Below are positions 1-5,473 of a stretch of 5,473 bases of DNA, piece by piece; the first letter of the stretch is position 1; each line of letters starts with the position of its first letter. A program made the position numbers and the translations under genes. The notes under the pieces were generated by a model. That model was given only the letters and a program-made list of their open reading frames with translations, was not told the DNA's origin and did not search any database. The stretch is from CBDUUP01 sp965370435 (GTDB lineage: Bacteria; Chloroflexota; Anaerolineae; Anaerolineales; UBA11579), in NCBI GenBank assembly GCA_965370435.1, contig CBDUUP010000307.1:1-5473 (forward strand), written 5' to 3'.

Positions 1-2778
1 CGGGTACTCTACGGCTTCGGAGAGGGTGAAGCGGGCCGAGCCGAGCTTGGCGGCCACCGCGGCGGCGGCCCCGCTGGCCTCGATGACCGATTCGGGGATG
101 TCTTTCGGCTCGCGGAAGGGGCCGACGGCGTAGATGCCGTTCCGGCTGGTCTCCAGGGGGTTGAACTGGACGGTGTGGCAGAAGCCGTAATCGTCCAATT
201 CGACGTCCAGCCGCTTCCCCAGATCACGGACCGACTCGGAGATCTCCATCCCTACCGATAGCACCACCATATCGAATCGCTCTTCATGGCGCTCCCCATC
301 TTCGTCCTGGTAGTGGAGGATCAGATCGTTGGAGGCCGGGTCTTCAAAGACCTGGCTGACCCGGCAGCGGGTGTATTCAATGCCGTAGCGGTCGCGGGAG
401 CGTTCGAAGTAGCTCCAATAGCCCTTGGAGAAGGCCCGCATGTCCATCATGAAGACCTGGATGTCCAGTTCGGGATGGTGTTCCTTGGCGATGGTGGCCT
501 CTTTGGCGGCGTACATGCAGCAGACGGCGGAGCAGTAATCGTGGTTCTGGTCGCGGGAGCCGACGCACTGCAAGAAAGCGACCCGGCCGGGGGTCACATC
601 GTCGGAGGGGCGTTGGACGTGGCCCATTGTAGGGCCGGAAGCGGAGAGCAGCCGTTCAAATTGCAAGGACGTGACCACGTTGGGGAAACGTCCCAGTCCA
701 TACTCTTCGGAGAGTTCAGCCTGATATATCTGGTAGCCGGGAGCCAGAACCACGGCGCCGACTTCGACGGTCTCTTCTCTGGCGACCATATCGTGGTCAA
801 TGGCGTCGGTCCCGCAGGCGAAGACGCAGGACATACACTCGGAGCAGATCCCGCATTCCAGGCAGCGGGAGGCCTCCGACATGGCGGATTGGTCGTCGTA
901 ACCGAGTTCGTATTCAATGAAGCTGCTGATGCGCTCTTCGAGGGGCAGCTTGAGTAACTGGTTGCGGGGCTGGGGATTCGCCAGACCGCGGGCTACGCGG
1001 GACTGAACCTCCTCTAAGGTGAGGCGGGTGACGGGGAGGTCGGGTTTGGGTTCGGGTTGGAGGGGTTCGCCCTGCAAGTAGCGGATGATGGCGCTGGCGG
1101 ATTGGTGGCCGCCTTCAATGGCGTCAATGGCGAAAGCCATGCCGGTGATGCTATCCCCGGCGGCGAAGACGCCTTCCCGGGTGGCGGCGAAGGAATGGGG
1201 GTCCACCGCCACGGTGCGGCGGGGCGAGAGGTCGACTCCAGAGTCTTCTTTCAGGAAAGCCAACCCCACCCGTGCGCCGACAGCGAAGATGACGGTGTCG
1301 CATTCAAGAATATGATTGCTGTCAAGCTCTTTCTCCAGTTGGAGGCGGCCGGTCTCATCGAAATGGAAGGAGGCGACGCGGGAACATTCCACGCCCCGCA
1401 CCCGGCCGTCTTCGTCCCCCAGAACTTGCTCAAAGGTGCGGCTGTTGTGGATGGTTACGCCCTCTTTCTCGGTGACTTCGACCTCCCAGGCGTGGGCGGG
1501 CATCTCTTCTTTGCCCTCCAGGCAGGCCATCTGGACTTGGGAACCCAGGCGGACGGCGATGCGGGCGCAGTCTATGGCGACGTTGCCGCCGCCGATCACC
1601 AGCACGCGCTTCCCCAGCGGGGGGAGGCTGCCGTCCTGGTATTTGCCCAGGCGCATGTCCCGCAAGAAATCAATGTTCACGAGTACGCCGTCCAAATCCG
1701 CGCCGGGGATGGGGAGGCGGATGCCTTCCTGCGCGCCGGAGGCGATCAGCACGGCCTGGTAGCCCTGGTTGAAGAGGTCGTCTATATTTTCCACGCGGTG
1801 GTTCAGGCGCAGGTCAACGCCCAGGTCTACGATGTCCTGGACTTCGCGCTCGATGATGGCGGTGGGGAGTTTGTATTCGGGGACGCCCAGGCGCAGCATG
1901 CCGCCCGCCACAGGCTGAGATTCAAATACAGTGGCAGCGTATCCGGCGGTCACCAGGTCCTGAGCGGCAGTCAGGCCGCAAGGCCCGGCGCCGATGACGG
2001 CGACGCGCTGCTCCTGGGTGATGGGCAGGGCTTCGACCGCCTGGCGGGGGTTCTCGTATACCTTGTCGGTCACGTAGCGTTTGAGGGCGCGGATGTTGAC
2101 CGGCTCGTCCAACTGCCCCCGGTTGCAGGCGGTCTCACAGCGGTGATTGCAGACCCGGCCGCAGATGCCGGGGAAGGGGTTGTCCAGCTTGATGGTACGC
2201 AGGGCGTCATCAAAACGTCCTTCGCGGATCAGGGCGATGTAGCCCTGGGCGCGCTGGTCGGCGGGGCAGGCGTCCCGGCAGGGGGCGATGCCGGTTTTCT
2301 GGATGGCGTAGGCATTGGGAACCGCCTGGGGGTAAAGTTTGTAGACCGCCTTGCGAGGGGCCAGGCCCTCGTTGAAGGTATCCGGCACAGAGACGGGGCA
2401 GACGACGACACAGTCGTTGCAGGCCACGCATTTGTCCAGGTCAATGTAACGGGGGTTGCGGCGCATCCGAACCGTGAAGTTCCCCGCTTCCCCTTGAACG
2501 TCCAGGACTTCGGTGTTGGTCAGGACTTCGATGTTGGGATGGCGGCCGGTCTCCACCAGGTTGGGCGAGATGGTGCACATGGCGCAGTCGTTGGTGGGGA
2601 AGGTCTTGTCGAGCTGGGCCATTTTCCCGCCGATGGCGGACTTGATCTCGGCCAGGTAAACCTTGAAGCCCTGTTCGGCCAGGTCGAGGGAGGCTTGCAT
2701 CCCGGCGATGCCGCCCCCCACCACCATGACCGCGCCGGTGGGCGTTGGGGAGCCGTTTTTGCTCTGTGATTTGCTCAT
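1..2778 (-). CDS. hdrA: HdrA-type FAD/iron-sulfur oxidoreductase with internal GltD-like NAD(P)H module (C-terminus off left edge)
   Basis: The frame is open from the ATG at 2778 to the window edge (926 codons, no stop, no frameshift). It is a soluble electron-transfer flavoprotein of the HdrA family. Residues 17-60 form an FAD-binding Rossmann start (VVGGGIAG), followed by the HdrA signature GKMAQLDKTFPTNDCAMC. A [4Fe-4S] motif CxxCxxCxxxCP lies at C117-C127. Residues about 163-636 are a GltD/NfnB-like insert. A second cysteine cluster (C639, 642, 645, 648, 651, 655) follows. The HdrA-specific site is C738/C749/C753/C754 with K759, and the second FAD half ends in the EPKDIPESV segment (about 890-898). 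In the family, such proteins pass electrons between NAD(P)H, ferredoxin and a partner, often by flavin-based bifurcation; the actual substrate here is unknown. The N-terminal extra domain of methanogen HdrA is absent. An in-frame TAA at 2788-2790 and a Shine-Dalgarno box fix the start. Family HdrAs usually continue into C-terminal ferredoxin clusters, which would lie outside. The family call is firm; the role is inferred. A bacterial protein of this kind is not expected to act on CoM-S-S-CoB. Confidence 0.93.
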   Translation of the reverse strand, partial: MSKSQSKNGSPTPTGAVMVVGGGIAGMQASLDLAEQGFKVYLAEIKSAIGGKMAQLDKTFPTNDCAMCTISPNLVETGRHPNIEVLTNTEVLDVQGEAGNFTVRMRRNPRYIDLDKCVACNDCVVVCPVSVPDTFNEGLAPRKAVYKLYPQAVPNAYAIQKTGIAPCRDACPADQRAQGYIALIREGRFDDALRTIKLDNPFPGICGRVCNHRCETACNRGQLDEPVNIRALKRYVTDKVYENPRQAVEALPITQEQRVAVIGAGPCGLTAAQDLVTAGYAATVFESQPVAGGMLRLGVPEYKLPTAIIEREVQDIVDLGVDLRLNHRVENIDDLFNQGYQAVLIASGAQEGIRLPIPGADLDGVLVNIDFLRDMRLGKYQDGSLPPLGKRVLVIGGGNVAIDCARIAVRLGSQVQMACLEGKEEMPAHAWEVEVTEKEGVTIHNSRTFEQVLGDEDGRVRGVECSRVASFHFDETGRLQLEKELDSNHILECDTVIFAVGARVGLAFLKEDSGVDLSPRRTVAVDPHSFAATREGVFAAGDSITGMAFAIDAIEGGHQSASAIIRYLQGEPLQPEPKPDLPVTRLTLEEVQSRVARGLANPQPRNQLLKLPLEERISSFIEYELGYDDQSAMSEASRCLECGICSECMSCVFACGTDAIDHDMVAREETVEVGAVVLAPGYQIYQAELSEEYGLGRFPNVVTSLQFERLLSASGPTMGHVQRPSDDVTPGRVAFLQCVGSRDQNHDYCSAVCCMYAAKEATIAKEHHPELDIQVFMMDMRAFSKGYWSYFERSRDRYGIEYTRCRVSQVFEDPASNDLILHYQDEDGERHEERFDMVVLSVGMEISESVRDLGKRLDVELDDYGFCHTVQFNPLETSRNGIYAVGPFREPKDIPESVIEASGAAAAVAAKLGSARFTLSEAVEYP
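871..2292 (-). other. GltD/NfnB-like module nested inside the HdrA ferredoxin domain
   Basis: Residues about 163-636 of the HdrA-type protein read as a nearly complete glutamate-synthase-small-subunit-like domain. Cysteines C167, C171, C206, C210, C214 and C218 (CGRVCNHRCETAC) match its N-terminal iron-sulfur region. VIGAGPCGL at 261-269 is the FAD-binding loop, with Cys where Ala is usual. VLVIGGGNVAID at 392-403 is the pyridine-nucleotide loop, and VFAAGDSITG at 537-546 is the closing FAD motif. It sits exactly between the first HdrA ferredoxin motif (C117-C127, with the downstream VPDTFNEGLAPRKAVY stretch) and the second (C639-C655). In the family, GltD-like domains oxidise or reduce NAD(P)H through FAD. 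Domain edges are approximate to about 10 residues. Confidence 0.88.
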
Positions 2779-2783
2779 GAATT

Positions 2784-2789
2784 TCCTTT
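2784..2789 (-). promoter_or_regulatory. Shine-Dalgarno site of the HdrA-type gene
   Basis: AAAGGA on the minus strand ends five bases before the ATG at 2778. Together with the in-frame TAA at 2788-2790 it decides the start: the only earlier in-frame ATG (2794-2796) is followed after one codon by that stop. The next methionine (residue 18) would fall inside the VMVVGGG strand of the FAD fold and truncate it. Confidence 0.8.
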
Positions 2790-2796
2790 AGTTCAT

Positions 2797-2876
2797 CGCC
2801 GCTGAGGGGAAGAATATGTTAAATGAAGGCTTGGAATGCAGGCCTGAACAGGCTGCGGAAGGGCGTTTCAGCGGCG
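2797..2876 (-). promoter_or_regulatory. Potentially structured mRNA leader of the HdrA-type gene
   Basis: A perfect 9-bp inverted repeat, CGCCGCTGA at 2797-2805 and TCAGCGGCG at 2868-2876, flanks 62 bases. Inside lies a smaller hairpin, GCAGGCCTGAACAGGCTGC at 2838-2856 (arms of about seven pairs with one bulged base). In the minus-strand transcript the outer stem would end eight bases before the AAAGGA box, leaving it exposed. No T-run follows either stem, so neither looks like an intrinsic terminator. No known riboswitch or leader family is recognised. The repeat is seen directly; folding and a regulatory role are inferred. Confidence 0.4.
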
Positions 2877-2945
2877 GAGGTGGGGACGTTGGGCATTTTT
2901 TTCAGTCAGTGGAGCTTCAGGATTTCGGAGACATAGATGAGGCAA

Positions 2946-2982
2946 GTTTACACCCTAATTGTACCTCTAAATGGGAGTAAAC
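2946..2982. repeat. Inverted repeat spanning the candidate promoter
   Basis: GTTTACACCC at 2946-2955 and GGGAGTAAAC at 2973-2982 are inverted copies matching at nine of ten positions, with centres 27 bp apart and a 17-base AT-rich spacer. The arms cover the likely transcription start and part of the -35 box and enclose the -10 box, the usual geometry of a repressor operator. It fits no operator consensus that I recognise, including those of Rex and FNR. The regulator is unknown. Confidence 0.45.
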
Positions 2983-2984
2983 AA
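2958..2984 (-). promoter_or_regulatory. Candidate sigma70-type promoter of the HdrA-type gene
   Basis: On the minus strand, TTGTTT (2979-2984) is followed after 15 bases by TACAAT (2958-2963), five of six matches to the consensus -10 box. The 15-base spacer is shorter than the ideal 17, which would make the promoter weak or activator-dependent. Transcription would start near 2950, giving a leader of about 170 nt. The surrounding stretch is clearly AT-richer than the genes on either side. Prediction from sequence alone. Confidence 0.4.
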
Positions 2985-2991
2985 GTTATAA

Positions 2992-3025
2992 ATGTCCCTT
3001 TTTTGACAGGATATATGTCCCTTTT
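2992..3025. repeat. Two direct copies of an 11-bp box upstream of the candidate promoter
   Basis: ATGTCCCTTTT occurs at 2992-3002 and again at 3015-3025, a 23-bp period or roughly two helical turns. Matching extends a few bases outward (ATA-ATGTCCC), so 14 of 16 positions agree. Read on the minus strand the box is AAAAGGGACAT, and the nearer copy ends eight bases upstream of the candidate -35. This position suits tandem activator sites. Both copies lie in non-coding DNA between the stop of the HD-GYP gene and the promoter. The binding factor is unknown. Confidence 0.5.
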
Positions 3026-3056
3026 CAAAATGCACCCCCAAAGATACCTATAACGA

Positions 3057-5473
3057 TCAGGAGATGGACTTCAGCAGGGCTTGGAAGGCCTCCAAAACCT
3101 GGGGGTCGAAATGGCTTGCCTTTTGTTCGTCAATGGTGGAGAGAACTTCTTTTTCGGGCAAGGCGGAACGGTAAGGCCGGTCGGAGCGCAGGGCGTCCCA
3201 TACGTCAACGATGGCGAAGATGCGGGCCGCCAGGGGGATCTGCTCGCCTTTGAGGCCGCGGGGGTAGCCGCTGCCATCCCATCTTTCATGATGGCAGTAA
3301 GGGATGTCCAGGGCGGGGGCCAGGTACTTGATCGGGGCGAGCAATTCGTATGCATAGACGGGATGCTGCTTGACGATCTCCATCTCCGTAGAGGTGAGGG
3401 GGCCGGGTTTGAGCAGGATTCTATCAGGGATGCCCATCTTGCCAATGTCATGCAGCAAGGCGCCGCGCCGGATGTGGAGCAATGGGTCGCCGTCGATTCC
3501 CATGACCTGGGCTAACTTCAGGGTCATCTCGGTAACCCGCTGGGTATGGCCTTCGGTCTCTTCGTCCCGCAGGTCGAGGGCGTGGACCCAGCCTTCCAGG
3601 GTGGCGTCGTAAGCCAGGGCCAGTTCTTGGTTGGAGCGCTGCAAATCATCGAAGAGTTCAGCATTGTCCATGGCGACGGCGGCGCGGGCGGCCAGGGTTT
3701 CCAAAAAATCCATCCATTCGGAGTCCGGGTCCATGGGGGAGCGGTGGAAAATCTCCAGGACGCCTTTGACCTCCGCTTTGGAAATAAGGGGGACGGCGAG
3801 GTAGGCGGAGAAGCCCTCGTTGGAGAGCAACCGGCTGAAGTCTGGGGGGAGTTCATTCTCTTTTTTATCGTTGAGGCTGACAAAGCGGCGCTCTAAAACA
3901 GCCAAACCGGCATATTTCTCCCCGACCCGAACCTGGGATTTCTGGATCTGGTCGGTGCGGAAGCCGTAACCGGCGGCGTACTCCAACATTTGCAAGTGGG
4001 GGTCAAGCTGCAGGACCGCGGCGGCGTCCACATCCAGGTGGCCGGTCACCTGGCTGAGCAAAATGTCGAGGGTGAATTGTAAATCCAGGCTGCCGGTGAT
4101 GGCCATGTCAACGGTGTGGAGGGCATCCAGACGCTGCAAACGTCGCTGGGTTTCTTCGTTCAGGGCGGCGCGCTGGATGGCGTTGGCGGCCATATCGGCG
4201 ATGGCTTCCAGGATGCGGACTTCTTCCTCGTTGAACGCGGCGGGGCGAAACACCCACAGGGCGCCGGTGGTCTGCTCTTGGGCAATGAGGGGGACGCAAG
4301 CCCCGGCCTGGTCTTCTTCAAACAAATCAGGAGCGAAAAGCTGGGAGTCAGAAAGAATGCTTTGGGTGGTATAGGTTTCACCGGTGGCAATCACTTCACC
4401 GCTCACTCCCTCCCCCGGGGGCATACGCACGCCGGTGGCATGGCTCTGCATTCCGCGGGCCAGTTGAATAACGGCCTCTCCGCTGGAAGGGTCAGTCAAT
4501 ACGACCGCGGCGCCCAGGGCGTTCAAGAGGTCGACCAATTGGTCCAGGATGACGGGGAGTATTTCGGCCTGGGTGGAGGCGGTGCGCATGGCGTTGGCGA
4601 CGGTGACGACGGCCTCCATTTCACGTTCCCGCTGAACCCGTTCGGTGATGTCGGTCCCGGAGCTGAGGGTCCCGGTGATATTGCCTTCTTCATTGCGGAG
4701 AAGGATATTACTCCAAGCGATCAATCTTTCTTCTCCGGTTTTGGTAACGATAAGACTCTCATAATATTCCGAAGGCTCACTAGCGCCGTCTATTAAATGC
4801 TGAAAGACGTTGAAAATTTCTTCTCTCACGGAGTCGGGCAGGGCTACTTCAAACCAGTTCTCGCCGATCAACTCCCCTTCGTCATATGCCAAAACATCAC
4901 AACCTTTTTGATTGAGCAGGATGACTTCCCCGGAACCGTTGAGCGCTACGAGGATGGTTCCGGCGAGGTCGAGGTAATTTTGGGCTTTATCTTTCTCCCT
5001 GCGCAGGGCGTCTTCGGCCAGTTTGCGCTCGACGATTTCGTTTTGGGCCTGCTGGTAGAGAAAGGCATTGTTGCTGGCTACGGCGACCTGGCTGGCGAGG
5101 GTATCGAGGATGGACAAGTCGTCTTCAGAAAAGGCATCCAATCTATAGCTGAAAATTTGAATGGCGCCTACGACCTCGGATTCTAAAACTAGAGGAACGA
5201 TCAAGGCGGACCGGATAACGTCCGCCTCCGGGGGAACTTCCTGGGGGTCGAGGACGTTTCCGCCCTCATCGACAGCGTAATTGGTTTGAGCGGTCTTCAC
5301 CTGGGCCTGGAAATCGGGGATGCGCAGGGGTTCTCCACTCCGCAAGACCAGGCTTTGGGTCCCCTGGCCTTCAGGCTCCAAGGGGATGAGGGGGAACTCG
5401 CTAACGTCCAGCCGGCTGCCATCCTGGAAAGCGTAAATGCAGCGGATCAGATCGCTCTCCGGGTCGTAGGAGG
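3057..5473 (-). CDS. GAF-PAS-GAF-GAF-HD-GYP sensor phosphodiesterase (N-terminus off right edge)
   Basis: The frame is open from the right edge (first whole codon 5469-5471) to TGA at 3057-3059, giving 804 visible residues. It begins mid-domain (SYDPESDLIRCIYAF), so the true start lies outside; the TTG near 5379 is internal. Numbered from the first visible residue: GAF about 1-140; charged helical linker 141-165; PAS about 166-280, ending in GTDITERVQ; GAF about 298-435; GAF about 450-605; HD-GYP about 620-804. The last contains GHTQRV (H642), HD at 674-675, H703, HHERWDGSGYPRGL (from 727) and IVDVWD (D756). These, with E638, match the metal ligands of active HD-GYP enzymes, which hydrolyse cyclic di-GMP; some relatives prefer cGAMP. 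The GAF/PAS domains presumably sense small ligands or redox state, but no ligand-defining residue is recognisable. No membrane segment is visible. It ends 278 bp before the HdrA-type gene on the same strand, with no intrinsic terminator seen. Confidence 0.94.
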   Translation of the reverse strand, partial: SYDPESDLIRCIYAFQDGSRLDVSEFPLIPLEPEGQGTQSLVLRSGEPLRIPDFQAQVKTAQTNYAVDEGGNVLDPQEVPPEADVIRSALIVPLVLESEVVGAIQIFSYRLDAFSEDDLSILDTLASQVAVASNNAFLYQQAQNEIVERKLAEDALRREKDKAQNYLDLAGTILVALNGSGEVILLNQKGCDVLAYDEGELIGENWFEVALPDSVREEIFNVFQHLIDGASEPSEYYESLIVTKTGEERLIAWSNILLRNEEGNITGTLSSGTDITERVQREREMEAVVTVANAMRTASTQAEILPVILDQLVDLLNALGAAVVLTDPSSGEAVIQLARGMQSHATGVRMPPGEGVSGEVIATGETYTTQSILSDSQLFAPDLFEEDQAGACVPLIAQEQTTGALWVFRPAAFNEEEVRILEAIADMAANAIQRAALNEETQRRLQRLDALHTVDMAITGSLDLQFTLDILLSQVTGHLDVDAAAVLQLDPHLQMLEYAAGYGFRTDQIQKSQVRVGEKYAGLAVLERRFVSLNDKKENELPPDFSRLLSNEGFSAYLAVPLISKAEVKGVLEIFHRSPMDPDSEWMDFLETLAARAAVAMDNAELFDDLQRSNQELALAYDATLEGWVHALDLRDEETEGHTQRVTEMTLKLAQVMGIDGDPLLHIRRGALLHDIGKMGIPDRILLKPGPLTSTEMEIVKQHPVYAYELLAPIKYLAPALDIPYCHHERWDGSGYPRGLKGEQIPLAARIFAIVDVWDALRSDRPYRSALPEKEVLSTIDEQKASHFDPQVLEAFQALLKSIS

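Noticed and set aside
286..957. Plus-strand open frame of 223 codons
   Set aside because: Same antisense register over the HdrA-type gene; it covers the conserved CVGSRD...CCMYAAK region on the other strand. Its stop at 955-957 is simply a TTA leucine codon of the real gene.
1057..2769. Long plus-strand open frame of 570 codons
   Set aside because: It is in exact codon-to-codon antisense register with the HdrA-type gene and stays open only because that gene lacks TTA, CTA and TCA codons over this stretch. The translation shows no recognisable family, while the minus strand shows many conserved motifs.
2788..2796. Minimal frame ATG-AAC-TAA just before the HdrA-type start
   Set aside because: Two codons without their own ribosome site; most likely chance. 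It serves only to show that the main frame cannot start further upstream.
3003..3031. Plus-strand promoter-like pair TTGACA and CAAAAT with 17-base spacing
   Set aside because: The -35 box is perfect but the -10 is weak, and transcription would run antisense into the HD-GYP gene with no plus-strand gene to serve. TTGACA here arises at the junction of the repeated box. An antisense RNA cannot be excluded.
2992..3056. Intrinsic terminator for the HD-GYP gene
   Set aside because: Only a four-pair stem (GACA/TGTC, 3005-3019) can be drawn, and on the gene's strand it is followed by an A-run rather than a T-run. Termination may be factor-dependent or lie elsewhere.
4116..5186. Two adjoining plus-strand open frames (to 4796 and from 4797)
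   Set aside because: They are antisense to the GAF-PAS region of the signalling gene, in codon register with it, with no recognisable domain.
5379..5381. TTG start codon for the HD-GYP protein
   Set aside because: The frame continues upstream to the edge with in-family GAF sequence (YDPESDLIRCIYAF), so the TTG encodes an internal leucine.

Overview
The window suggests a bacterium of moderately high GC content with an anaerobic or facultative lifestyle. It holds two large genes on the minus strand, each cut by a window edge, separated by a 278-bp intergenic region. Multi-GAF/PAS signalling proteins and HdrA-type flavoproteins are common together in environmental Chloroflexota (Anaerolineae-like lineages). 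That assignment comes from family knowledge and style only; no phylogenetic marker is present.

Right part (3057-5473, minus): the C-terminal 804 residues of a cytoplasmic-looking signalling protein arranged GAF - coiled linker - PAS - GAF - GAF - HD-GYP. The HD-GYP domain keeps every residue expected for a metal-dependent cyclic-dinucleotide phosphodiesterase. The 5' end lies beyond the right edge.

Middle (2779-3056): an AT-richer intergenic region that looks like the control region of the left gene. Read in the direction of transcription (right to left) it holds two direct copies of an 11-bp box, a sigma70-like promoter embedded in a 10-bp inverted repeat, a leader of about 170 nt that could close on itself through a perfect 9-bp GC-rich stem with an inner hairpin, and a Shine-Dalgarno sequence before the ATG at 2778. 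No intrinsic terminator is visible after the HD-GYP gene.

Left part (1-2778, minus): the first 926 residues of a large iron-sulfur flavoprotein. It is an HdrA (heterodisulfide reductase subunit A-type) protein with a complete GltD/NfnB-like NAD(P)H:flavin module inserted inside its ferredoxin domain. The C-terminus is beyond the left edge, where this family usually has further ferredoxin clusters.

The two genes are co-oriented, but the promoter-like elements between them argue for separate transcription. One is a redox or bifurcation-type enzyme and the other a small-molecule-sensing second-messenger hydrolase; a functional link is not shown by the sequence. The long plus-strand open frames across both genes are antisense shadows.
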